Of a stretch of DNA of 64,000 nucleotides, positions 1 to 10,167 are shown piece after piece. Position numbers and translations under genes: made by a program. The stretch lies in assembly GCA_021199655.1 (NCBI GenBank), contig JAJQHQ010000084.1, positions 1 through 64,000 of the forward strand. Direction: 5' to 3'. Source of the stretch: Lachnospiraceae bacterium (lineage in GTDB: Bacteria; Bacillota; Clostridia; Lachnospirales; Lachnospiraceae). The number at the start of each line of letters is the position of its first letter. The first letter of the stretch is position 1. A model generated the notes under the pieces. The model made no database searches. It was not told where the DNA came from and worked only from the letters and a program-made list of their open reading frames with translations.

Positions 1-110
1 CAGGAGGGGAGAAAGTGCGTAGTCAGATCAGCAGGCAGATGACGAAATGGGAAAAGAGTAAGCGGGGAAAAACACGTTGACATTCGAAAACTGTATAAAG
101 GAAACGAATC

Positions 111-590
111 ATGGCGGTGGCACTTACTCTGATACTTGTGATTGGAAATCCTGCAGCTGCTTTCGCTATGGATGAGGCAGCTTTATCGGAGACGGAGTCT
201 GCTGTAGCAGAAACAGAGCAGGATCTCACCGCAGTTACCCTAAATGAAGTAGCTCACTCGATTTTCTACGCGCCGCAGTATGTGGCGATTGAACTCGGCT
301 ATTTTGAGAAAGAAGGCATTGACCTGACGGTCGTGGCAGGCTTCGGTGCGGATAAGACGATGACTGCGCTGATTTCCGGTGAGGCGGATATCGGATTCAT
401 GGGGTCGGAATCCTCGATTTATACCTACAGCGGCGGCGCGGCGGACGCACCGGTTAATTTCGCGCAGCTTACCCAGCGCGCCGGGAATTTTGTGGTCGCG
501 AGAGAGGATACGGATGACTTTGAGTGGAGTGATCTTGTTGGAAAAGACGTGTTGGGAGGGCGAGCAGGTGGCGTACATATATCAATGTAA
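111..590 (+). pseudogene. Truncated copy of an ABC transporter substrate-binding protein (NMT1/THI5/SsuA-like)
   Basis: The protein is near-identical to residues of the ORF at 1833-2918 (LTAVTLNEVAHSIFYAPQYVAIELGYFE...GKDVLGGRAGG), then diverges and stops. The whole C-terminal half is missing. Confidence 0.85.
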
Positions 591-646
591 ATTATGAGAA
601 GAAAACCGCTTCTCATAATACTCCAGAATCTGGCGATTCTGTCGCT

Positions 647-744
647 AACTTATCGGGTGAAAACTCGCAAGCGCGTTTCTACGCTTCGCTTCGGTCGGCG
701 CTAAACGGACATCCACTGGATGTCCAGCGCCCTTCCGATAAGTT
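647..744. repeat. Nested palindromic intergenic repeat (copy C of the modular family)
   Basis: Outer inverted repeat AACTTATCGG/CCGATAAGTT. Inner core CGCGTTTCTACGCTTCGCTTCGGTCGGCGCTAAACGGACATCCACTGGATGTCCAGCGCC is homologous (inverted) to 32208-32269. Confidence 0.75.
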
Positions 745-964
745 AAATTATGAGACGATTGTAATTCTGTGCAACTGGGTGGAAAGGATGGAACAAAATG
801 AACGATTTGAAACAAAGGATTCATGACGACAGCAACGGCCTGGACTACGTGTTTGTTGGAGCGGAAGGAGTAAATGACAACAAGAGAAAATTCTTCCTTC
901 TGTTATGAAGTGACGATTCGAACTGATACATTTCAAGAGACTGCGGGAAAATTTTAGAATCCTG

Positions 965-993
965 TTGACATTTGCATTAAAATCTTCTAAACT
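965..993 (+). promoter_or_regulatory. Sigma-A-like promoter upstream of the type III antitoxin repeats
   Basis: TTGACA - 17 nt - TAAACT. Confidence 0.55.
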
Positions 994-1066
994 AAATTCG
1001 GTGATAGGTCATTCCTATCTTATAAAAGTTCCATATTTCCTTTTTTAGGAGGTTATGTACTTTTGT

Positions 1067-1133
1067 AAAAAGCGGTGAGTCCTACCGTTAAGTGGAACCG
1101 ATAAAAGCAGTGAGTCCTACTGTGAGTGGAATC
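1067..1133 (+). ncRNA. Putative type III toxin-antitoxin antitoxin RNA (two ~35-nt repeats)
   Basis: AAAAAGCGGTGAGTCCTACCGTTAAGTGGAACCGAT followed by AAAAGCAGTGAGTCCTACTGTGAGTGGAATC. The stem CGGT/ACCG in repeat 1 covaries to CAGT/ACTG in repeat 2. A hairpin and a ToxN-like ORF follow. Confidence 0.7.
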
Positions 1134-1138
1134 TTTTT

Positions 1139-1166
1139 AACAGGCTGCGTGAAAATGCGGCCTGTT
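1139..1166 (+). terminator. Hairpin between antitoxin repeats and toxin ORF
   Basis: AACAGGCTGC-GTGAAAAT-GCGGCCTGTT, 10-bp stem with one G-U pair. This is the usual position of the ToxI/ToxN attenuator. Confidence 0.6.
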
Positions 1167-1245
1167 TCAGTTCTGCCCATTCGCGAAGCGAACTTAAATG
1201 CTCGGGGCGTTACCGATCGTATGACCGTATCGAAAGGAATTACAT

Positions 1246-1779
1246 ATGGAACCAAAACGTTTAAATCTTTATCTGATAGACTTGAAGTATATCAGAGACC
1301 TCGCACATGCAGATGATCATGTTATGTCTGTTTCACCTCAGATAAACTAAGAAACACGTCCATTTGTAGGGATTATTGTCATTTGTGGGAGCAAGAAATA
1401 CTGTGTCCCGCTCAGCTCACCTAAGAAAAAGCACCAAAATATGAAAAATGATCTTGATTTTACCAAAATATATGATGGAGACAAACTGATTGGTGTTTTG
1501 AACTTTAATAATATGATTCCCGTGGAAGATACATATATCATGGCTCTGAATCTGAGGATTCTTTCATCTGACACGCCACCGAACCGGCGTTATAAAAAGC
1601 TTGCCATGAAGCAACTGGATTACTGTCAGCAGCATCAGGATGCTATTGTAAGAAAAGCGAATAAGCTCTACACAATGATCACATCAGGAAAAGCCAGTGG
1701 CCTTCTTAAACGACGCTGTTGTGACTATTTAAAGCTGGAAAAGGTTTTGGAAAAACAGCTTTTAAAAGAGCATAAGTAG
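1246..1779 (+). pseudogene. ToxN/AbiQ-like type III toxin interrupted by an in-frame TAA
   Basis: Frame 1 reads MEPKRLNLYLIDLKYIRDLAHADDHVMSVSPQIN*ETRPFVGIIVICGSKKYCVPLSSPKKKHQNMKNDLDFTKIYDGDKLIGVLNFNNMIPV..., which has the ToxN/AbiQ-style RPFVGI, PLSSPK and GVLNFNNMIPV motifs. The stop is at 1348-1350. Confidence 0.75.
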
Positions 1780-1832
1780 CGTTTTTCCAGATACTTCATA
1801 TGATAAAGAAAACCATTTTAAAGGATTATCAT

Positions 1833-2918
1833 ATGAAAAGGAAACGAATCGTGGCGGCAGCTTTTTCTCTGATACTTGCGATCGGGAATTCTGCAGCCGC
1901 CTTTGCTATGGAGGAAGAAGCTTCAGAACTGGTATCTGCTGTAGTAGAAACGGAAGAGAACCCCGTTGCGGCTGACATAACAGAAACAGAGCAGAATCTC
2001 ACCGCCGTCACCTTGAATGAAGTAGCTCATTCGATTTTCTACGCGCCGCAGTATGTGGCGATTGAGCTTGGCTATTTTGAGGACGAGGGCATTGACCTGA
2101 CGGTGGTGACGGGCTTTGGCGCGGATAAGACGATGACTGCGCTGATTTCCGGTGAGGCGGATATCGGATTCATGGGGTCGGAATCCTCGATTTATACCTA
2201 CAGCGGCGGCGCGGCGGACGCACCGGTTAATTTCGCGCAGCTTACCCAGCGCGCCGGGAATTTTGTGGTCGCGAGAGAGGATACGGATGACTTTGAGTGG
2301 AGTGATCTTGTTGGAAAAGACGTGTTGGGAGGGCGAGCAGGTGGCATGCCGGAAATGGTATTTGAGTTCATTCTGAAACAGAATGGCATCGACCCATCAG
2401 AAGTCAATATCAACCAGTCCATTGACTTTGGTTCCACCGCGGCTGCTTTTTCCGGCGGGCAGGGAGATTATACAATCGAGTTTGAACCGAGCGCGACCGC
2501 GCTGGAGCAGGAAGGCGTCGGTTACGTTGTAGAATCGCTGGGCGTGGAGTCCGGCTACGTGCCGTATACGGCGTACTGCGCAAAGTCGAGCTATCTCACC
2601 GAGCATCCGGATGTAATACAGGCGTTTACCAATGCGCTGCAAAAGGGCATGGACTATGTAAATGCTCACACGCCTGAAGAGATTGCTGAGGTAATTGCGC
2701 CGCAGTTTCCGGAGAACGATGTGGAAACGATCACCACCATCGTGGAGCGTTATTATGAGCAGGACACCTGGAAAGAAGATCTGATTTTTGAAGAGGAGAG
2801 CTTCGAACTTTTGCAGGATATCCTGGAGAGTGCGGGCGAGCTGGAAGAACGTGTGCCGTATAAAGAGCTTGTTACCACCGAATTTGCCGAAAAAGCGGCA
2901 GAGAGCATAGGCGAGTAG
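1833..2918 (+). CDS. ABC transporter substrate-binding protein (NMT1/THI5/SsuA-like)
   Basis: Signal peptide MKRKRIVAAAFSLILAIGNSAAAFA; periplasmic binding protein-like body. Confidence 0.85.
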   Translation: MKRKRIVAAAFSLILAIGNSAAAFAMEEEASELVSAVVETEENPVAADITETEQNLTAVTLNEVAHSIFYAPQYVAIELGYFEDEGIDLTVVTGFGADKTMTALISGEADIGFMGSESSIYTYSGGAADAPVNFAQLTQRAGNFVVAREDTDDFEWSDLVGKDVLGGRAGGMPEMVFEFILKQNGIDPSEVNINQSIDFGSTAAAFSGGQGDYTIEFEPSATALEQEGVGYVVESLGVESGYVPYTAYCAKSSYLTEHPDVIQAFTNALQKGMDYVNAHTPEEIAEVIAPQFPENDVETITTIVERYYEQDTWKEDLIFEEESFELLQDILESAGELEERVPYKELVTTEFAEKAAESIGE

Positions 2919-2958
2919 AAAACACAAAAACACAAATACACAAATACGCGTATCCTAA

Positions 2959-2995
2959 GATGAGCCCGACAGAGCATGTCAGGCTCATCGCTTTT
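2959..2995 (+). terminator. Rho-independent terminator
   Basis: GATGAGCCcGACAgagcaTGTCaGGCTCATC followed by GCTTTT. Confidence 0.65.
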
Positions 2996-3110
2996 GATGC
3001 GCAGGGTTGTGTAAGGTGTTTTTCGGCTTACGTCGGACGCAGCGCCGCGCGGCGAGCAGGAGCCAGCAAACCGTCTCCTGCTCGATCACACGTCCTGACG
3101 GATGGAGGAT

Positions 3111-3368
3111 TTACGATTCTTCCTGCGAGGAATTGTCGGCATCTTCTGCCGGAATAAATTCCAGCAGGTCTCCGATATCGCATTCCAGCACGGTACAGAG
3201 TCTTGCAAGCACCGCGATATCCAGTCTGGCAATGTCATTGTTGCAATAGTGGTTGAACTGTGTGCGCTGCATTTCCGCGCGGTGCGAAAGCCGGTTCTTG
3301 CTGATTCCGCGCTCCTTAATCAGCTCATCGAGATGAATTCGAATGGTTCCAAATTGTCTTTCATTCAT
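3111..3368 (-). CDS. Small HTH (XRE/Cro-CI family) transcriptional regulator
   Basis: MNERQFGTIRIHLDELIKERGISKNRLSHRAEMQRTQFNHYCNNDIARLDIAVLARLCTVLECDIGDLLEFIP, a YozG-like HTH. Confidence 0.8.
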   Translation of the reverse strand: MNERQFGTIRIHLDELIKERGISKNRLSHRAEMQRTQFNHYCNNDIARLDIAVLARLCTVLECDIGDLLEFIPAEDADNSSQEES

Positions 3369-3551
3369 AAGCTTATCCTCTTTTCTTTTGTATTTTTCGA
3401 ACACAGCTGTATTAATACCATTATGCAGGAAACAGAATCGAAAAAACAGATGTAAGATGTCTGATATAATTACATACACATGTTTAATTCTTCTATGATC
3501 CGGCTCTTCTATTTTGTTTTTTACCAGCATAGGATAGATACAGGAGGTCGT

Positions 3552-4772
3552 ATGCGAAAAAACAGCTGGTTGCAAAAATTACTTTATTGTTTAATGGTGG
3601 TTCTGGGAGCCTATATTATATATAAAAGCGGATGTCTGCTGGCGCTGGAGAGTCAATTGCAAAAGGCATCGGAAGATGGGAACATACAGCGTTCTCTGGA
3701 AGATTCCGCCATGCGCACGTGGGCATCCGCTTATACAGCTGCGGTGGAAGGAAAAGAGAGCGGGAATGCTTTTTCTCTCTGGATGAGTCAGATTGCTCCG
3801 GTGTTCAGCTATGCGGTGGATCAGGCTGAGAGTGGAGATGAGACAGATACTGATGAAATGGCAAAGCTACAGGTGGAGGATGAGACAGATACGGAAGGAG
3901 TGGCAGAACTGCCGGCGGAGGCTGAGACAGAGATGGAGACAATGACGGCGGCGCAGGAGGAGACTGAAACTCCTGCACAGGAGACCATGGCCGGCACGAT
4001 TTTTGCTCAGGCGCTGCCGCAGCTGCTGGATTATTCTTATCTGCTGTCAAATATTTATACGGTGGATGCGGATACGTATGCGGACGCAGAGCTTCTGGAT
4101 GCGGACAAACTGCTTTCCGTGGATCTTGGCATCGAGCAGGATGCGTCCGTGCCGCAGATCCTGATTTATCATACGCATTCTCAGGAGGCTTTTGCGGATT
4201 CTGTGGAAGGTGAAGTGAGCGATACGATCGTCGGCATGGGCGATATCCTTGCGGACGAGCTTCGCTCATACGGATATAATGTGATACATGACACGGGTGT
4301 CTATGATCTGGTGGATGGTGTGCTGGACCGGAGCGCGGCTTATGACTATGCACGCGAGGCTGTTACGGAGATTCTGGAGGAATATCCCACGATTGAAGTG
4401 GTGATTGACCTGCATCGTGACGGGGTGAGCGGCGAGGAAGGGGATTTTGTGACGGAAATTGACGGAGAGAGCGTCTCGAAAATTATGTTTTTTAACGGAC
4501 TTTCCCGTGACGAGAATGGAGACGAGATCAGCTGGCTGCCAAATGCGTATCTGTCAGAGAATCTCGCGTTTTCTTTGCAGCTGCAGGTGCTTGCCAATGC
4601 CGAATATCCCGGCTTTACACGGAAAATCTACCTGAAAGAGGAACGTTATAATCTGCACCTGCGCGCCCGTTCTCTTCTGATCGAGGCAGGCACACAGCTG
4701 AATACGGTGGAGGAGGAGCAGCGGGCGATGGTGCCGCTTGCGAATCTGATCCGGCAGGTGCTGGAGATGTAA
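3552..4772 (+). CDS. spoIIP: Stage II sporulation protein P
   Basis: ILIYHTHSQEAF motif, N-terminal TM segment, directly upstream of lepA. Start at 3552 after AGGAGG. Confidence 0.88.
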   Translation: MRKNSWLQKLLYCLMVVLGAYIIYKSGCLLALESQLQKASEDGNIQRSLEDSAMRTWASAYTAAVEGKESGNAFSLWMSQIAPVFSYAVDQAESGDETDTDEMAKLQVEDETDTEGVAELPAEAETEMETMTAAQEETETPAQETMAGTIFAQALPQLLDYSYLLSNIYTVDADTYADAELLDADKLLSVDLGIEQDASVPQILIYHTHSQEAFADSVEGEVSDTIVGMGDILADELRSYGYNVIHDTGVYDLVDGVLDRSAAYDYAREAVTEILEEYPTIEVVIDLHRDGVSGEEGDFVTEIDGESVSKIMFFNGLSRDENGDEISWLPNAYLSENLAFSLQLQVLANAEYPGFTRKIYLKEERYNLHLRARSLLIEAGTQLNTVEEEQRAMVPLANLIRQVLEM

Positions 4773-5010
4773 CAGATATTGTGGCTGTGAAGATACGGAA
4801 TTGTTACCAAATTTTGAGTATTTTGATGAAAATATGTTTTATCTCTCACTCGAAATGTGTTATGATACAGAAAAGTTTGTGTGAATAATCGTAACTGTGA
4901 AAGCATCGAACAGATACCTTCGGGATATCTTCGCAGCTGCGAATACCAGAAAATACGCAGTGTAATGCAATTCAGACACAGAATGGATACAAAAGGAGTG
5001 GCAGATACAA

Positions 5011-6822
5011 GTGGCAGCAGATCAGAGTAAAATCAGGAATTTTTGCATTATCGCGCACATCGATCATGGCAAATCTACGCTGGCAGACCGGATCATTGAG
5101 ATGACCGGACTTCTGACCAGCCGCGAGATGCAGGATCAGGTGCTGGACAATATGGATCTTGAGCGTGAGCGTGGGATTACGATCAAGTCGCAGGCGGTGC
5201 GCATCATATACAAAGCGGACGACGGGGAGGAATATATTTTCAACCTCATCGACACGCCGGGGCATGTGGATTTCAATTATGAGGTGTCGCGCTCTCTGGC
5301 GGCGTGTGACGGCGCAATCCTTGTCGTGGACGCAGCGCAGGGGATCGAGGCGCAGACGCTGGCGAACGTTTATCTGGCGCTGGATCATGATCTGGACGTG
5401 ATGCCGGTGATCAATAAGATTGATCTGCCGAGTGCCGATCCGGAGCGTGTGATCCATGAGATCGAGGATGTGATCGGCCTTGAGGCGGAGGATGCGCCTC
5501 GGATTTCCGCGAAGACCGGTCAGAACGTGCATGAAGTGCTGGAGCAGGTAGTGCGGAAAATCCCTGCACCGACCGGCGATCCGGATGCTCCACTGCAGGC
5601 GCTGATTTTCGATTCGGTGTACGATTCCTACAAGGGTGTGATCATTTTTATCCGTCTGATGCACGGGACGGTGAAAAAAGGAACGAAGATCCGCATGATG
5701 GCGACCGGCGCGGAAGCGGAGGTCGTGGAAGCGGGCTATTTCGGACCGGGGCAGTTTATTCCCTGTGATGAGCTGAGCGCCGGCATGGTCGGCTATCTGA
5801 CAGCCAGCCTGAAAAATGTCCGTGACACGCGGGTCGGCGACACGGTGACGGATGCCGGGCATCCCTGTGAGGAACCGCTGCCCGGCTACAAAAAAGTAAA
5901 TCCGATGGTTTACTGCGGAATGTATCCGGTCGACGGCGCAAAGTATCCGGATCTGCGCGATGCACTGGAAAAGCTGCAGCTGAACGATGCTTCCCTGCAG
6001 TTTGAGCCGGAGACTTCGGTGGCGTTGGGATTTGGCTTCCGCTGCGGATTTCTGGGACTGCTGCATCTGGAGATCATACAGGAACGTCTGGAGCGGGAGT
6101 ACAATCTTGATCTGATCACGACCGCACCAAGCGTTATTTATAAAGTGTACAAGACAGATGGTGAGATGATCGAGCTGACCAACCCGACCAACCTCCCGGA
6201 CCCGTCCCAGATTGAATACATGGAGGAGCCGGTCGTGGAGGCCGAGATCATGGTCACTACGGAATACCTCGGCGCCATCATGGAGCTCTGCCAGCAGCGC
6301 CGCGGTATTTATGAAGGCATGGAGTACATGGAGGAGACGCGTGCGCAGCTCAAATACACGCTGCCGTTAAACGAGATCATTTATGATTTCTTCGACGCGC
6401 TTAAATCCCGCTCGCGCGGTTATGCTTCCTTTGATTATGAGATGAAAGGCTATATGCGCTCAGATCTGGTGAAGCTCGACATTCTGGTTAATAAAGAAGA
6501 AGTTGACGCCCTTTCCTTCATCGTGCATGCGGACACCGCCTACGAGCGCGGCCGCAAGATGTGCGAGAAGCTGAAACAGGAGATTCCGCGTCAGCTCTTT
6601 GAAATTCCGATTCAGGCGGCGATCGGCAGCAAGATCATCGCTCGCGAGACCGTAAAAGCGATGCGTAAGGATGTGCTGGCAAAGTGCTACGGCGGCGACA
6701 TTACCCGAAAGAAAAAGCTGCTGGAAAAGCAGAAGGAAGGCAAGAAGCGCATGCGCCAGTTCGGCAGCGTAGAGATTCCGCAGAAAGCGTTTATGAGCGT
6801 GCTGAAGCTGGATGACGACTGA
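5011..6822 (+). CDS. lepA: Elongation factor 4
   Basis: [18 protein letters not shown], full-length 603 aa LepA, GTG start. Confidence 0.97.
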   Translation: MAADQSKIRNFCIIAHIDHGKSTLADRIIEMTGLLTSREMQDQVLDNMDLERERGITIKSQAVRIIYKADDGEEYIFNLIDTPGHVDFNYEVSRSLAACDGAILVVDAAQGIEAQTLANVYLALDHDLDVMPVINKIDLPSADPERVIHEIEDVIGLEAEDAPRISAKTGQNVHEVLEQVVRKIPAPTGDPDAPLQALIFDSVYDSYKGVIIFIRLMHGTVKKGTKIRMMATGAEAEVVEAGYFGPGQFIPCDELSAGMVGYLTASLKNVRDTRVGDTVTDAGHPCEEPLPGYKKVNPMVYCGMYPVDGAKYPDLRDALEKLQLNDASLQFEPETSVALGFGFRCGFLGLLHLEIIQERLEREYNLDLITTAPSVIYKVYKTDGEMIELTNPTNLPDPSQIEYMEEPVVEAEIMVTTEYLGAIMELCQQRRGIYEGMEYMEETRAQLKYTLPLNEIIYDFFDALKSRSRGYASFDYEMKGYMRSDLVKLDILVNKEEVDALSFIVHADTAYERGRKMCEKLKQEIPRQLFEIPIQAAIGSKIIARETVKAMRKDVLAKCYGGDITRKKKLLEKQKEGKKRMRQFGSVEIPQKAFMSVLKLDDD

Positions 6823-6864
6823 TCAGACGATTAACAAAAGAAAATAAATCAGGAGGACACAGCC

Positions 6865-7314
6865 ATGAAATGCCCATTTTGTAACCAGGACGATACCCGC
6901 GTGGTGGATTCACGACCCGCGGACGACGGCGCTTCCATCCGTCGGCGCAGGATGTGCGACGCCTGCGGTAAGCGGTTTACGACCTATGAAAAGGTTGAGA
7001 CCATCCCGCTGATTGTCATTAAAAAGGATCAGAGCCGGGAGCAGTACAGCCGAAGCAAGCTGGAAGCCGGCATTATGCGTGCCTGCTACAAGCGCCCGAT
7101 TCCGATCCGGGAGATCCGCGAGACGGTCGACGCCATTGAAAAAGAACTCTTCAACATGGAAGAAAAAGAAATCGAGAGCAAAGCTGTCGGCGAGATCGTC
7201 ATGGAGAAACTGAAAGATCTGGACGGCGTGGCATATGTCCGCTTTGCGTCCGTCTACCGGCAGTTCAAGGATGTCAATACATTCATGGATGAGCTGAAAA
7301 ATTTTCTGGAGTGA
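6865..7314 (+). CDS. nrdR: Transcriptional repressor NrdR
   Basis: [42 protein letters not shown], zinc ribbon plus ATP-cone. Confidence 0.96.
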   Translation: MKCPFCNQDDTRVVDSRPADDGASIRRRRMCDACGKRFTTYEKVETIPLIVIKKDQSREQYSRSKLEAGIMRACYKRPIPIREIRETVDAIEKELFNMEEKEIESKAVGEIVMEKLKDLDGVAYVRFASVYRQFKDVNTFMDELKNFLE

Positions 7315-7343
7315 GGACTATATTATATATGCGAAACAGCAAT

Positions 7344-7520
7344 ACATGGCCTCAGACATCCGCAAGCAGACGGTAGGCAGATTTTTGCAGGTTTTTCGAG
7401 CATAGTTTCCCTTGCTTCGCCATTGTTTGAGCGAAGCGAGTTTCAGCGAAGCGAGGGATAATAGACGGCGTAGAAAAACGCAAAAATCAACGTGGCTGCG
7501 GTGGATGTCTGAGGCCATGT
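7344..7520. repeat. Long triple-nested inverted repeat between convergent genes
   Basis: Outer ACATGGCCTCAGACATCC/GGATGTCTGAGGCCATGT (18 bp perfect). Middle ATTTTTGCaGgTTTTTCG/CGTAGAAAAACGCAAAAAT. Inner CCCTTGCTTCGC/GCGAAGCGAGGG. Confidence 0.8.
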
Positions 7521-7543
7521 AAGGTGTGTGTATGATAATTAAC

Positions 7544-8791
7544 TCATCCTCCCTCCGCAATCCGGGTCACGGCGACGTAGATATCCGAGATCCGGTACCA
7601 GGTGCGGCTGCCGACGATGCCGTCCTGCGTCAGGCCGAAGACGGACTGGAACACGCGGACGGCGTTCTGCGTTGCCTCACCGAAGATGCCATCCGGCACC
7701 AGCTTTGGAATCAGCGGATAGTTGTTGGAAATGGCGTTCAGCTGCTCCTGGATCTTGAGCACATCCGCGCCGACGGAGCCGATGGAGAGCGGGTAGCCCG
7801 GATAAGACGCCGGGATGCCGGTCACGAGCTCCGCAGTATTAATGTACATATCATCGCCATAGTAATAATGAATGATTTCCGAAGCTGTATACCCCTGCTC
7901 GCCGAGCGCCGCGCTGCCCCACTGGGAGAGCCATTGCGGGCAGGTTACACGCGAACCGTCGCAGTACTGCGTCAGGATCGGCTGTTTGACATTCGGCCTG
8001 GAAAGGTAATTCTCAAAAAGATCATCTACCACTTCGGAGATGCTTTCGAAGATGGTTCTTCCGTATACCCATTTTTGATCATAGGCCGTCGAGGATGTGA
8101 TCGTAAAAGAATATCCTCTGTTCCTGTAGAATTCCGTATAGACGCGATTTAGCGTAAAAGACTGTATGGCCAGAATGTTGGCGGCCAGAGTCGCGTAGGG
8201 CCAGGTCGAGTAGATCTCGCTGCTGGCGACATTTTTGATGTAATCCTTATACTGCACATAATAATCGCGCGCCGAGGAATCCCCGGGCGTCCCGTCATGC
8301 ACCACGATGTATTCCGGCACGACCACCTGATCCAGAACAATTTCACCGCTCGCATTGACCGGCTGTACCTCGGCTTCCGCAATTTTGGGCGGATAGTAGC
8401 CGTACAGTGTGTGTTCCGGGATAACGATGGTGTCAGGCTGCTCATCCGGCATCTGCGGACGCATCGTGACATTCTGGAAAGAAAGCTGTCCACTTAAGAC
8501 CTCTGCGCCGCTGACGGTAAGCGGTTCAAATCCGGGCGCCGTGATCCGCAGCGTATACTCTGCGTAGGGCTGTACCTCCGACGGCTCCAGCGAATATTCG
8601 ACCGGCGGCGCCGCCAGCGAGACCGGCTCCGTCTGCCCGTTCCTGTCGGTGCGCACCTCCTCCAGTGTTCCGGCTGGATCACCGGTAAATGAAATCGCCA
8701 CCTCCGCGTCTGAGATCGGCACATTTTGCTCTGAGAGCGCGAGTACCTGTAGTGTGCCTTTGTCCGAAAGATTTGTATTTGCTGTTGGCAT
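7544..8791 (-). CDS. Peptidoglycan-binding domain protein (SpoIID-like middle region, C-terminal PG_binding_1)
   Basis: C-terminus GSVGADVLKIQEQLNAISNNYPLIPKLVPDGIFGEATQNAVRVFQSVFGLTQDGIVGSRTW is a typical PG_binding_1 repeat. Confidence 0.7.
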   Translation of the reverse strand: MPTANTNLSDKGTLQVLALSEQNVPISDAEVAISFTGDPAGTLEEVRTDRNGQTEPVSLAAPPVEYSLEPSEVQPYAEYTLRITAPGFEPLTVSGAEVLSGQLSFQNVTMRPQMPDEQPDTIVIPEHTLYGYYPPKIAEAEVQPVNASGEIVLDQVVVPEYIVVHDGTPGDSSARDYYVQYKDYIKNVASSEIYSTWPYATLAANILAIQSFTLNRVYTEFYRNRGYSFTITSSTAYDQKWVYGRTIFESISEVVDDLFENYLSRPNVKQPILTQYCDGSRVTCPQWLSQWGSAALGEQGYTASEIIHYYYGDDMYINTAELVTGIPASYPGYPLSIGSVGADVLKIQEQLNAISNNYPLIPKLVPDGIFGEATQNAVRVFQSVFGLTQDGIVGSRTWYRISDIYVAVTRIAEGG

Positions 8792-9018
8792 TGGTTTCCC
8801 CTCTGATCTTGATGATTCGTAACTGGAAAGTTACCGGACAGTTACGATGATTCTGTTATAAAATATGCAGGAATCCTTTCTAAAATGAGTTGAAATATAA
8901 AATTGAATATGGTAGAATCTATTGACTTAAAGGAAAGCCCGTGCGTAGTCACTGGCTTTTTGTGTGGGCAGTTACGAGACAGTTCGTGTTTGAGACAGGA
9001 AAGGAGTGCGGCGATCTT

Positions 9019-10167
9019 ATGAAAGCGTTTCTGATACTTGAGGACGGCACGGTGTTTACCGGCACCAGTATCGGCTCACCGCGGGAAGTGGTGAGTGAGA
9101 TTGTATTTAATACATCCATGACCGGTTATCTGGAAGTGTTGACAGACCCATCCTATGCCGGACAGGCGGTAGTGATGACATATCCGCTCATTGGCAATTA
9201 CGGTATCTGTTATGAGGACATGGAGTCCGACAGACCGTGGCTCGACGCATTTATTGTCCGGGAGCTTTCCCGCATCCCGAGTAATTTCCGATCAGAAGAT
9301 ACGATTCAGAATTTCCTTTTAAAATATGACATTCCCGGAATCGCCGGCATTGATACGCGCGCACTTACCAGAATCCTTCGTGAAAAAGGCACCATGAACG
9401 GCTGCATTACGACGGATGAAAATTATAAAATGGAAGAGATCCTTCCGCGGCTTGCCGCTTATACGACGGGCAAGGTGGTGGAAAAGGTGACCTGCAAAGA
9501 GAAATATGTACTTTCAGGGAATGGCCCGAAGGTGGCGCTGCTGGACCTGGGTACGAAGCGGAATATCGCCCGTTCGCTGAATAAGAGAGGCTGTGAGGTG
9601 ACGGTCTATCCGGCGCTGACAACGGCGGAGGAGATCCTTGCATCGAAGCCGGACGGTATCATGCTCTCGAATGGTCCCGGCGACCCGAAGGAATGCACCA
9701 GTATTATAGAAGAAATTAAGAAGCTTTATGCGTCGGATGTACCGATTTTCGCAATTTGTCTCGGCCATCAGCTGATGGCGCTTGCGAACGGCGCGGATAC
9801 GTATAAAATGAAATACGGACACCGGGGAGGCAACCATCCGGTGCGCGACCTGAAGACCGGGCAGGTCTACATCTCCTCGCAGAATCACGGATATGTCGTG
9901 GACGCGGAGCATATGGATCCGCAGGTGGCGGTTCCGGCGTTTGAAAATGTCAACGATGGGACGAATGAGGGTCTTGCCTATACCGGCAAAAATATTTTCA
10001 CGATCCAGTTCCATCCGGAGGCATCCCCGGGACCGTTGGATTCGGGCTATCTGTTTGACCGGTTTATGGAGATGATGAATCGATCAGAACAGGGACAGAT
10101 GAAGGAGACACGTGCGGATGCCGAAGGGGCATCTGAGACTGGCGACGAAAAGGAGGTGCACGCGTAA
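9019..10167 (+). CDS. carA: Carbamoyl-phosphate synthase small subunit
   Basis: [19 protein letters not shown]...; glutamine amidotransferase motif [13 protein letters not shown]. Confidence 0.96.
   Translation: MKAFLILEDGTVFTGTSIGSPREVVSEIVFNTSMTGYLEVLTDPSYAGQAVVMTYPLIGNYGICYEDMESDRPWLDAFIVRELSRIPSNFRSEDTIQNFLLKYDIPGIAGIDTRALTRILREKGTMNGCITTDENYKMEEILPRLAAYTTGKVVEKVTCKEKYVLSGNGPKVALLDLGTKRNIARSLNKRGCEVTVYPALTTAEEILASKPDGIMLSNGPGDPKECTSIIEEIKKLYASDVPIFAICLGHQLMALANGADTYKMKYGHRGGNHPVRDLKTGQVYISSQNHGYVVDAEHMDPQVAVPAFENVNDGTNEGLAYTGKNIFTIQFHPEASPGPLDSGYLFDRFMEMMNRSEQGQMKETRADAEGASETGDEKEVHA

Noticed and set aside
1067-1133. Possible mini-CRISPR from the two ~35-nt repeats
   Set aside because: Repeats are directly adjacent with no spacer. 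Position, stem covariation and the downstream ToxN-like ORF fit a type III antitoxin.
7526-8152. Plus-strand 208 aa ORF
   Set aside because: Antisense shadow of the peptidoglycan-binding protein gene at 7544-8791.
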